From Candidatus Zixiibacteriota bacterium (GTDB lineage: Bacteria; Zixibacteria; MSB-5A5; GN15; JAAZOE01), in contig JAUUYJ010000063.1 of NCBI GenBank assembly GCA_030588275.1, positions 1 through 10,788 on the forward strand: 10,788 nucleotides of DNA, written 5' to 3'. The position numbers and the translations under genes were made by a program. Under the pieces are notes generated by a model that had not been told where the DNA came from, ran no database searches, and saw nothing but the letters and a program-made list of their open reading frames with translations. This document shows, one piece after another, positions 1-6,554 of the stretch (within the stretch, counting starts at the first letter, position 1; every line of letters begins with the position of its first letter).

Positions 1-812
<812 letters not shown>

Positions 813-837
813 TTATTTAAAAACTTTTTCAACTTAT

Positions 838-858
838 CCGGTCGCACAAATAAACCGG
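838..858 (-). other. weak hairpin in the atpG-atpD spacer
   Basis: Arms CCGGT (838-842) and ACCGG (854-858) are exactly complementary around an 11-base loop, inside the 80-base gap between atpG and atpD. No T-run follows in the direction of transcription, so it is not a terminator. At five base pairs it may be chance. If real, it could be an RNA stability or processing element between the gamma and beta cistrons. Confidence 0.25.
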
Positions 859-874
859 TAAACTCATCATTTTC

Positions 875-1741
875 TTAATCCCGAAGCGACTCCGCCCCGG
901 AAACCACTTCCAGTATCTCTTTGGTAATCGCCGCCTGGCGCACCTTGTTGTACTGTAACGTCAAAGAATCTATCATTTCACCGGCGTTGGTGGTTGCCAA
1001 CGTCATCGCCATCATTCGCGTCGCATGTTCTGAGGCAAACGAATCGGACAACGCCGCCTGACACCGAGTCAAAGCGTACCTTGGCAAAAGCTCGCCAAAG
1101 ATCGCATCCGGGTCCGGCTCAAAGATATAGTTAGTACTCGATCCGGCGCCATCAGTTGCTTCCGGCTTGTCGATACAGAGGTATTTATCAAGAGTGACTT
1201 CAAACTTGGCGGTCGAAATAAACTTGGAATAAAGCAGATAGATCTCGTCTGATGTACCGGTCACAAAACGATTGGTTAGAAATGAAACCATATCCCGGAC
1301 CATCGCAAAATCCATCTCGGCGTTGAACTCGTTATAGGTGTGAGTAATCTCCCACTGCCGTTTGCGGAAATACAGATATCCCCGACGACCAACGCAGATC
1401 AATTCCACTTTTTTGGGGTCACGTTCCGACATCCACTTTTCAGCCGCTCGGATAAGTCCGGAATTAAACGCTCCGCACAAACCCCGGTCGGATGTTATCA
1501 AAACCAACGTCTGCTTCTTGACCGAACGGGCTTCAAAATAAGGATGTGACAGTTCGTCGGTAGCGGCTGAGGAAAGGGAGCCTAAGATATCGGCCATCGT
1601 TTCCGAATAAGGGCGCATCTGTTCCGCCGCTAATTGCGCTTTGCGCAGACGAGCCGCCGCAACCATCTTCATCGCCTTGGTAATCTGCCGGGTCGATTTA
1701 ACCGAACCGATTCGTTTTTTTATGTCCCGTAATGTTGCCAT
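875..1741 (-). CDS. atpG: F1Fo ATP synthase gamma subunit
   Basis: Central rotor shaft of F1, coupling rotation of the c-ring to conformational change in the three beta subunits. The 288-residue length is normal. The two ends that form the coiled-coil shaft carry the family signatures: MATLRDIKKRIGSVKSTRQI, then TKAMKMVAAARLRKAQ at the N-terminus, and LTLQYNKVRQAAITKEI near the C-terminus. The central Rossmann-like domain has the conserved DRGLCGAFN at residues 85-93. The ATG at 1741 lies 12 bases after the atpA stop and has no strong Shine-Dalgarno next to it, so translation may depend on ribosomes finishing atpA. Fifth F1Fo structural gene after atpB, between atpA and atpD as is usual in bacteria. 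Confidence 0.98.
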   Translation of the reverse strand: MATLRDIKKRIGSVKSTRQITKAMKMVAAARLRKAQLAAEQMRPYSETMADILGSLSSAATDELSHPYFEARSVKKQTLVLITSDRGLCGAFNSGLIRAAEKWMSERDPKKVELICVGRRGYLYFRKRQWEITHTYNEFNAEMDFAMVRDMVSFLTNRFVTGTSDEIYLLYSKFISTAKFEVTLDKYLCIDKPEATDGAGSSTNYIFEPDPDAIFGELLPRYALTRCQAALSDSFASEHATRMMAMTLATTNAGEMIDSLTLQYNKVRQAAITKEILEVVSGAESLRD

Positions 1742-1753
1742 TTATTCTATCGC

Positions 1754-3262
1754 TTACGCCTCGAACTGATCGTCAAATTTTTCGGCCGCTTCCTTGAGCT
1801 TCGCCGCAGTACCGTCGCTAATCACTTTTTCGGCTTTGATCGCATGCATCACATCGGGATAATCTTTGAGCATAAAGGCCAAAAACTGTTCTTCATATTT
1901 GGCCGCAGAATCGATCGGATATTTATCAAGATACCCCTGAGTCGCCGCCCAAATAATTGCAATCTGGCGATCCAGAGACATCGGCACATACTGACCCTGC
2001 TTAAGAATTTCAACCATCCGCTCACCCCTCGTTAACTGCTTTTTGGTGGCGGCATCAAGGTCGGAACCAAACTGGGCAAAAGCGGCCAGTTCCCGATACT
2101 GAGCCAGATCAAGCCGTAGCGATCCGGCAATTTTCTTCATCGCTTTGGTCTGGGCGTTTCCACCAACGCGCGAGACCGAAATACCAACGTTGATCGCCGG
2201 ACGAATACCGGCAAAAAACAGCTCCGGCTCCAGATAAATCTGACCATCGGTAATTGAAATCACGTTGGTTGGAATGTAGGCTGAAACGTCCCCCGCCTGA
2301 GTTTCGATAATCGGCAGAGCGGTCAAAGACCCGCCCCCTTCGGCGTCAGACAGCTTGGCGGCCCGTTCCAAAAGACGGGAATGGCAATAGAAAATATCTC
2401 CCGGATACGCTTCCCGGCCCGGAGGCCGACGAAGAAGCAAGGACAACTGGCGGTACGAAGCGGCCTGCTTGGAAAGATCATCATAAATCACCAAAGCATG
2501 TTTGCCGTTGTACATAAATTCTTCACCCATCGCCGCTCCGGCGTAAGGTGCGATATATTGAAGCGGCGCCGGATCGTTCGCGGTCGCCGAAATAACGGTC
2601 GTATATTCCATCGCACCATGTTGTTCCAGAATCTCAACAACACGAGCCACCGATGATGCTTTTTGGCCGATAGCAACATAGATGCAAAAAACATCGGTCT
2701 CTTTTTGGTTGATGATAGCATCAATAGCAATCGCCGTTTTGCCCGATTGCCGATCGCCGATAATCAGTTCGCGCTGACCGCGACCGATTGGGATCATAGC
2801 ATCAACAGATTTCAACCCGGTCATCATCGGTTCGGTAACCGGCTGACGCTGGATGACGTTCGGGGCCATCCCCTCCAGAAGTCGATACTTGTCGGTTTCA
2901 ATTTTTCCCTTGCCATCAATCGGTTCGCCGATAGAGTTGACCACCCGGCCAACCATGGCATCACCGACTGGAATTCGGGCGACCTGTCCGGTTCGACGCA
3001 CGGTATCACCTTCTTTGATACCCTGATCAGAACCAAAAATGGCGACACCGACGTTTTCCGCCTCTAAGTTGAGCACCATCCCGGTAACATCACCGGGAAA
3101 AGTTACCAACTCCGACATCATCACATCTTCCAGACCCCAGATGCGGGCGATCCCATCGCCAACCTGAAGAATGGTACCGACCGATTCCATTTCAAGTTTC
3201 GTCTCATACTTAGCGATTTCTTTCTGTATGACTGATGAGACTTCTTCAGGCTTGAGACCCAT
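1754..3262 (-). CDS. atpA: F1Fo ATP synthase alpha subunit
   Basis: Non-catalytic nucleotide-binding subunit that alternates with beta in the F1 hexamer and gives the arginine finger to the catalytic site. The 502-residue length is typical. It starts [16 protein letters not shown], the N-terminal segment that contacts delta. Walker A is GDRQSGKT (169-176). Gln200 in VAIGQKASS replaces the catalytic glutamate, as expected for alpha. Walker B lies in ALVIYDD, ending at Asp261-Asp262. The arginine finger is Arg365 in [12 protein letters not shown]. The ATG at 3262 follows AGGAG with an 8-base spacer. It is separated from atpH by 177 bases, unusually long for this operon and containing three inverted repeats, so alpha, gamma and beta output may be set partly at this junction. 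Confidence 0.98.
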   Translation of the reverse strand: MGLKPEEVSSVIQKEIAKYETKLEMESVGTILQVGDGIARIWGLEDVMMSELVTFPGDVTGMVLNLEAENVGVAIFGSDQGIKEGDTVRRTGQVARIPVGDAMVGRVVNSIGEPIDGKGKIETDKYRLLEGMAPNVIQRQPVTEPMMTGLKSVDAMIPIGRGQRELIIGDRQSGKTAIAIDAIINQKETDVFCIYVAIGQKASSVARVVEILEQHGAMEYTTVISATANDPAPLQYIAPYAGAAMGEEFMYNGKHALVIYDDLSKQAASYRQLSLLLRRPPGREAYPGDIFYCHSRLLERAAKLSDAEGGGSLTALPIIETQAGDVSAYIPTNVISITDGQIYLEPELFFAGIRPAINVGISVSRVGGNAQTKAMKKIAGSLRLDLAQYRELAAFAQFGSDLDAATKKQLTRGERMVEILKQGQYVPMSLDRQIAIIWAATQGYLDKYPIDSAAKYEEQFLAFMLKDYPDVMHAIKAEKVISDGTAAKLKEAAEKFDDQFEA

Positions 3263-3286
3263 AACAGCTACTCCTGTATCGTTTTT

Positions 3287-3319
3287 AAAAACCTACCAAA
3301 CTACTGACTTTAGGTTTTT
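3287..3319. repeat. 9-bp perfect inverted repeat upstream of atpA
   Basis: AAAAACCTA (3287-3295) and TAGGTTTTT (3311-3319) are perfect complements around a 15-base loop. In the atp mRNA this would form a hairpin with a CC/GG core and an A-U base, about 15 bases before the atpA Shine-Dalgarno. The stem ends in U-rich sequence and resembles a weak terminator, but no long pure T-run follows on the minus strand. It may modulate read-through or ribosome access between atpH and atpA. That role is inference; the complementarity is seen directly. Confidence 0.5.
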
Positions 3320-3325
3320 TTTAAT

Positions 3326-3344
3326 CCTTCACCTCTGGTGAAGG
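3326..3344. repeat. 8-bp perfect hairpin in the atpH-atpA spacer
   Basis: CCTTCACC (3326-3333), loop TCT, GGTGAAGG (3337-3344): a compact, GC-containing stem with a three-base loop that can form on either strand. On the minus strand, the direction of transcription, it is followed by an A-tract rather than a T-tract, so it is not a classical terminator for the atp operon. It could be an mRNA-stabilising or RNase-processing structure, or one copy of a dispersed palindromic element. Confidence 0.55.
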
Positions 3345-3349
3345 GGTTA

Positions 3350-3374
3350 TCTCGCATAGCGAGACTATTTTTTT
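3350..3374. repeat. 6-bp hairpin with adjoining T-tract in the atpH-atpA spacer
   Basis: TCTCGC (3350-3355), loop ATA, GCGAGA (3359-3364), followed on the plus strand by CTA and seven Ts (3368-3374). Read on the plus strand this looks like a short intrinsic terminator, yet no plus-strand gene precedes it. On the minus strand the same bases give an A-tract before the hairpin, as in bidirectional terminators. It lies 6 bases from the neighbouring 8-bp hairpin. It could stop antisense transcription or shape the atp mRNA. Confidence 0.45.
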
Positions 3375-3439
3375 ATTCTACGCCGCTTATCAGGCATTTT
3401 AAACAAACTGCTATCTATCGTGGCTTCGCAAAAATTAAA

Positions 3440-3988
3440 TCAAGCCACCTTTATCTTCAAAAGTTCATCCTGAAGTTGTGACAAAGCATACCGAACCGAT
3501 CCATCAATGATCTGGTCACCCATTATGATGATCAGACCTCCCATAATCGCCGGATCAATCTTTATATCCAGCTCGATCTTTTTTCCAGTCTGCTTTTCAA
3601 GACTTTTCGTTAGCTCGTCCTGCTCTTTATCAGACAAGGCAACCGCCGAAGTCACCAACGCGATGACGATCCCTTTTTCGACCGCAACCAGAGCCAAAAA
3701 CTGTTCAATTATTTCGGGCAAATACAGGATGCGGTGCTTTTTGACCAGAACCAGCAAAAATTCCAGAAAAAGGGGTTCAAGCCGTGAGGCAAAAACATCT
3801 TTCAGAAGCGACTCTTTGTCAGTATCAAGAACTTGCGGGGCCAGCAAAAATTGCAACAACGCAGGATCGGCAGAGATCAACTCTTTTAAATCCTCAAACT
3901 GGGTCGAGGCCAGATCAATTACCGACTTGTCCCTTACGATATTTAAAAGTGCCTGCGAATATTTTTTGGCAACTTGCTGGGCTAACAT
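3440..3988 (-). CDS. atpH: F1Fo ATP synthase delta subunit
   Basis: Peripheral-stalk subunit (OSCP homologue) that ties the b-subunit stalk to the top of the alpha-beta hexamer. The 182-residue length is normal. It has the N-terminal family motif VAKKYSQALL, an all-helical N-terminal domain, and the typical C-terminal segment IMGGLIIIMGDQIIDGSVRY from residue 148. The family is poorly conserved in sequence, so identification rests on these motifs and on position between atpF and atpA. The ATG at 3988 lies three bases after the atpF stop, and a GGAG sits inside the end of atpF, so the two genes are probably translationally coupled. Confidence 0.95.
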   Translation of the reverse strand: MLAQQVAKKYSQALLNIVRDKSVIDLASTQFEDLKELISADPALLQFLLAPQVLDTDKESLLKDVFASRLEPLFLEFLLVLVKKHRILYLPEIIEQFLALVAVEKGIVIALVTSAVALSDKEQDELTKSLEKQTGKKIELDIKIDPAIMGGLIIIMGDQIIDGSVRYALSQLQDELLKIKVA

Positions 3989-3991
3989 TTC

Positions 3992-4474
3992 TTAAGCTTT
4001 CTCCACGCCATCAATAAAATCGGAAATCAGTCGCCGGTTTTGTTCATCATCCATTTTAGAAGAGATAATCTTTTCGGCGGCGGCGATAGTCGTTTTGACC
4101 ATCTCATCCTTCATGGCGGCCTGGGCTTTGGCTTTATCCCGTTCGGCCTCATCTTTGGCCCGTTCGATTATCTGCTTGGCATCATTCTGACCATCAGCTT
4201 TGATCTCGGCGGCAATCTTCTGCCCTTCGTTAACCGCTTCGGTCAACTTTTGGCGAGCCAGATTGTCGATATCCCGGAGCTTAGCATCATAATCTTCCTC
4301 TTGGGAAACGATGTCAGCTTTACCCGCTTCGATATTATCGAACTCCGATTTGATCTTCTCACGACGTTCATTCAGAATACCCAGAATGGGGACCCAGGCG
4401 AACTTCTTGAGAATCAGAACGGTCGTAATGAAACCGGCCATATGTGTTAATATCAACTTCCAGTCAGGACTCAT
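3992..4474 (-). CDS. atpF: F1Fo ATP synthase b subunit
   Basis: Membrane-anchored peripheral stalk of Fo. From the ATG at 4474 the protein has 160 residues: a short N-terminus MSPDWKLILTH, one transmembrane helix at about residues 8-30, then a long charged helix rich in Glu, Lys, Ala and Gln that forms the right-handed coiled-coil stalk. The conserved NERREKIKSE stretch at about residues 35-44 marks the start of the tether domain. An in-frame GTG at 4513 would add 13 residues, but GGGGAG seven bases before the ATG at 4474 makes the shorter form much more likely. Only one b-type gene is present, so the stalk is probably a homodimer. Confidence 0.95.
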   Translation of the reverse strand: MSPDWKLILTHMAGFITTVLILKKFAWVPILGILNERREKIKSEFDNIEAGKADIVSQEEDYDAKLRDIDNLARQKLTEAVNEGQKIAAEIKADGQNDAKQIIERAKDEAERDKAKAQAAMKDEMVKTTIAAAEKIISSKMDDEQNRRLISDFIDGVEKA

Positions 4475-4488
4475 ATTTTTTCTCCCCG
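4475..4488 (-). promoter_or_regulatory. Shine-Dalgarno deciding the atpF start
   Basis: On the minus strand GGGGAG followed by AAAAAAT directly precedes the ATG at 4474. The spacing of 7 bases is ideal. The upstream GTG at 4513 has no comparable site, so the 160-residue b subunit is preferred over the 173-residue reading. Confidence 0.75.
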
Positions 4489-4527
4489 GAGAGGAGGACT
4501 TTTTCAAGTCCACCCACCGGTATATTT

Positions 4528-4549
4528 CTGTAAAAAGATACTTTTACAG
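4528..4549. repeat. 8-bp perfect hairpin between atpE and atpF
   Basis: CTGTAAAA (4528-4535), loop AGATAC, TTTTACAG (4542-4549). It sits 11 bases after the atpE stop, in the 86-base gap before atpF. In the mRNA it would form a 3'-end hairpin for the c-subunit message. The c subunit is needed in about 8-17 copies per complex, so a structure that protects or partly terminates the message here is plausible. The pairing is seen; the role is inferred. Confidence 0.5.
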
Positions 4550-4560
4550 GATGATTGGCT

Positions 4561-4797
4561 TTAGCCAGCAATATCGCCCATGACAAGAAGAAAGGCGAGC
4601 AAAGCGTAAATCGTTAACGCCTCAATAAAGGCGGCGCCGATCATCATACCTACCTGGATTTTTGCGATAGCTTCAGGCTGACGCCCCATAGCTTCCATGG
4701 CGGAACCAACCGCTTTGCCTAATCCCAATCCAGAACCGATTGCCGCCATCCCGATAGCGATTGGGGCGGCGATTGCTAAACCAGTGTGATAATCCAT
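4561..4797 (-). CDS. atpE: F1Fo ATP synthase c subunit (proteolipid, proton type)
   Basis: Forms the rotating membrane c-ring. The 78-residue protein is a two-helix hairpin. Helix 1 has the glycine packing motif GSGLGLG (residues 21-27), the polar loop is Arg39-Gln40-Pro41, and helix 2 carries the ion-binding carboxylate Glu59 in AFIEALTIY. The positions that bind sodium in Ilyobacter-type rings (Gln in helix 1, Ser next to the Glu in helix 2) are Leu26 and Ala60 here, so proton coupling is inferred. GGAGG five bases before the ATG at 4797 fixes the start; a TTG-initiated reading four residues longer would contain the ribosome-binding site itself and is rejected. Gap to atpB is 54 bases. Confidence 0.98.
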   Translation of the reverse strand: MDYHTGLAIAAPIAIGMAAIGSGLGLGKAVGSAMEAMGRQPEAIAKIQVGMMIGAAFIEALTIYALLAFLLVMGDIAG

Positions 4798-4851
4798 TAC
4801 TTCCTCCAAAACATTACGATTTATAACTACCGTTAAATTAAAATTCTATCC

Positions 4852-5673
4852 TCAATGCTCATCATGCGGTAAAACCATCATTATATAGCCGGTTGACAAC
4901 AGGGTAAAGACCAACGCCTGGATCGTTCCTAAAAGGAGCGACAAAAAGACAAACGGAAGCTGAAAAGGAATACCGACCGGACTGTGCATAAATGACAACG
5001 ACACAACCCCAAGCGATATCATAACCGCAATCAGCGTATCCTCACCCATGATATTTCCAAAAAGTCGCATCGCCAATGATGCCGGTTTAATAAACTCTCC
5101 GACAACATGGAGAGGGAAATTAATCACGACTAAAGCCCAAGTGACCGCCGAATTCGGCTCACCGGCGAGATGATGCATGTACTTCAAAAAACCAAGTCTA
5201 GTAAGTGCTATATACTGCACATAGAAAAATACCGTAAGCGCCAACGCCGCCGTCATATTAATAGCCGAAGTGGGGGCATGAACAAACGGCACGATGCCGC
5301 TAAGGTTCATAAACCAGATGTATAAAAAGAGCGTCCCCAAGAATGGAATATACCGATCGGCCTGCTTGCCGAGCATAGAATAGACCAGATCATAGAGTGC
5401 TTCAAAGAGCATTTCCACAACATTTTGGAGCGGGCCGGGGATCATATCCCGCCGGCGATACACGACAAAGGAACAAACAATCATCACGGCGGCGATCAGA
5501 AAGGCAAAAAATGTCACCGCATAATGTTCGGCGATTTCGGGACCAAAAACAAACGTCAGTAGATTCGGAACGTGAGTTTGCAACTCACCTTCGCCATGAG
5601 CCGCTTCGGCAGTTTTTTCAACCGCTCCGCTTGACGCGATTATCAGACCATTTAAAAATTGATATGGAATCAC
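4852..5673 (-). CDS. atpB: F1Fo ATP synthase a subunit
   Basis: Stator membrane subunit that holds the two proton half-channels beside the c-ring. The protein is 273 residues with five to six transmembrane segments. The essential arginine is Arg203 in SLAMRLFGN, with Glu211 nearby and Gln252 in TIQALVFTLLSTGYI on the last helix, all matching functional positions of the family. Start is GTG at 5673, preceded by CGGAG with a 6-base spacer, and it overlaps the stop of the AtpI-like gene as GTGA, so the two are translationally coupled. The soluble, acidic N-terminal stretch up to about residue 40 is usual for this family. Confidence 0.97.
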   Translation of the reverse strand: MIPYQFLNGLIIASSGAVEKTAEAAHGEGELQTHVPNLLTFVFGPEIAEHYAVTFFAFLIAAVMIVCSFVVYRRRDMIPGPLQNVVEMLFEALYDLVYSMLGKQADRYIPFLGTLFLYIWFMNLSGIVPFVHAPTSAINMTAALALTVFFYVQYIALTRLGFLKYMHHLAGEPNSAVTWALVVINFPLHVVGEFIKPASLAMRLFGNIMGEDTLIAVMISLGVVSLSFMHSPVGIPFQLPFVFLSLLLGTIQALVFTLLSTGYIMMVLPHDEH

Positions 5674-6125
5674 GCCACGCTCCGGAGTTGATTCTTATGA
5701 TTTGATTGAATCTCTTGTTCATCCTGATTGGTTTCGTCCAACCCCAGCATAACTCGTGAGAATGCTTTCAGCACCATGACGATCAGGATCATCGAAATAC
5801 CGACGACAATTGGAATCGGGCGAAACAGTTCGGTGGTGAAGATAAAATAAGCGGTAGCATACAGCAGAGGAAACTTGACCATCATCAGCACCATCGCTGA
5901 CATCTTGTCAATATTATCCGGGCGCAGGACGGTTCGGACCAAAGCGGAGAGAAACAGCATATTTATTATTGACCAAACACCGGCGGTCAAAAAGGCCAGG
6001 ATATCATAAGGCGGAAAGTAATACAACCCAATGACAGAAAGGAAAAGTACAACTATTCCGGTTGTCCGTAAGGTCCGCTGTATAAAATCGTAATTAAAAG
6101 TCGTCGTCATTTTTTTCTGCGTCAT
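5670..6125 (-). CDS. atpI: AtpI-like membrane protein (ATP synthase I family)
   Basis: Small integral membrane protein encoded at the head of the ATP synthase operon; in other bacteria AtpI helps c-ring assembly or stability and has been linked to magnesium supply. This one has 151 residues and four predicted transmembrane helices at about residues 22-40, 45-66, 80-100 and 106-125, and a short charged cytoplasmic tail rich in Asn, Gln, Asp and Glu. The family has few fixed residues, so the call rests on topology, size and position. Two starts are possible: ATG at 6125 or ATG at 6110 (five residues shorter); neither has a strong Shine-Dalgarno. It overlaps the AtpZ-like gene upstream and ends in a GTGA overlap with atpB. 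Confidence 0.8.
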   Translation of the reverse strand: MTQKKMTTTFNYDFIQRTLRTTGIVVLFLSVIGLYYFPPYDILAFLTAGVWSIINMLFLSALVRTVLRPDNIDKMSAMVLMMVKFPLLYATAYFIFTTELFRPIPIVVGISMILIVMVLKAFSRVMLGLDETNQDEQEIQSNHKNQLRSVA

Positions 6126-6279
6126 CAGCGATCTGTTTTATCGTTCGATACGATTCCTTGGCAGAAGCAACAAACCCAAATAAGGCCAAAATTATCATCA
6201 GGTATGGGTCTGTATTAAATTTTCCATCCAGCCATTTTCCCAGAAAATAGCCTAATGCCGGACCGACTACTAACATCAT
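6094..6279 (-). CDS. atpZ: AtpZ-like small membrane protein (F0F1 ATPase subunit, putative); true start uncertain
   Basis: First gene of the operon. AtpZ-family proteins are two-helix membrane hairpins that act with AtpI, probably in assembly or divalent-cation supply. The hallmark GYFLGKWLDGKFNTDP and a second helix PYLMIILALFGFVASAKE are present, with a charged tail ending DDDF. The first in-frame ATG (6279) would cut into helix 1 and has no ribosome-binding site. Conserved-looking coding sequence (KKNEGLRQIGLATTIP) continues upstream to an in-frame TGA at 6337-6339 with no ATG, GTG or TTG. The true start may therefore be ATT at 6333, CTG at 6297, or an ATG in another frame if a frameshift is present. 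Overlaps atpI by about 30 bases. Confidence 0.75.
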   Translation of the reverse strand: MMLVVGPALGYFLGKWLDGKFNTDPYLMIILALFGFVASAKESYRTIKQIADDAEKNDDDF

Positions 6280-6378
6280 TGGTATCGTTGTTGCCAGCCC
6301 GATCTGCCTTAGTCCCTCATTCTTCTTTCTAATATCTCACCAGTAAATCGGTTTTGCCGTTCACCTCAATTCCCTAAA

Positions 6379-6393
6379 GTGGACCTGCTCCAC
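6379..6393. repeat. short hairpin in the atp leader
   Basis: GTGGA (6379-6383) and TCCAC (6389-6393) pair around a five-base loop. It lies in the presumed 5' untranslated leader between the promoter at 6416-6444 and the AtpZ-like gene. A second small inverted repeat, TTGCC (6400-6404) and GGCAA (6412-6416), flanks the predicted transcript start. Each is short; together they suggest a structured leader but no riboswitch class is recognised. Confidence 0.3.
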
Positions 6394-6415
6394 CTTTCCT
6401 TGCCGTAAAGAGGCA

Positions 6416-6444
6416 AACATATTTTTTTCGGTCGCTGATGTCAA
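6416..6444 (-). promoter_or_regulatory. sigma70-type promoter of the atp operon
   Basis: On the minus strand TTGACA (6444-6439, perfect -35) is followed by exactly 17 bases and TATGTT (6421-6416, four of six matches to TATAAT). The spacer ends in an A-tract of seven, which favours bending or melting. Predicted start is near 6409, giving a leader of roughly 75-130 bases before the AtpZ-like gene, depending on which start is used. It lies about 100 bases downstream of the stop of the gene at 6548, as expected for an independent operon promoter. Confidence 0.7.
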
Positions 6445-6528
6445 GTTAATTCGGGCAAGATTTGGTAACTATTTCAAAATGATTTAATCAGCCGTTCATT
6501 TCCCTCGGCGATATCCATTTGAAAGAGA

Positions 6529-6554
6529 CGAATAGTTAGCTAATCGACTACTCG
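6529..6554. other. imperfect hairpin at the 3' end of the 6548-7702 gene
   Basis: On the minus strand CGAGTAGT and ACTATTCG pair over 8 bases with one G-U wobble around a 10-base loop. The hairpin includes the TAG stop codon. TCTCTTT follows, so this could be a weak terminator separating the unknown gene from the atp promoter, but the T-run is interrupted and the stem is only half GC. Confidence 0.25.

Noticed and set aside
3380..3397. Sequence resembling part of enterobacterial REP/BIME elements (CGCTTATCAGGC)
   Set aside because: Only a short half-match with no second arm, and the genes are clearly not enterobacterial. Chance similarity is the simpler explanation.
6361..6420. A 19-codon minus-strand open frame in the atp leader starting at the ATG at 6420
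   Set aside because: Its ATG lies inside the -10 box, so a transcript from this promoter would not include it, and it has no Shine-Dalgarno.
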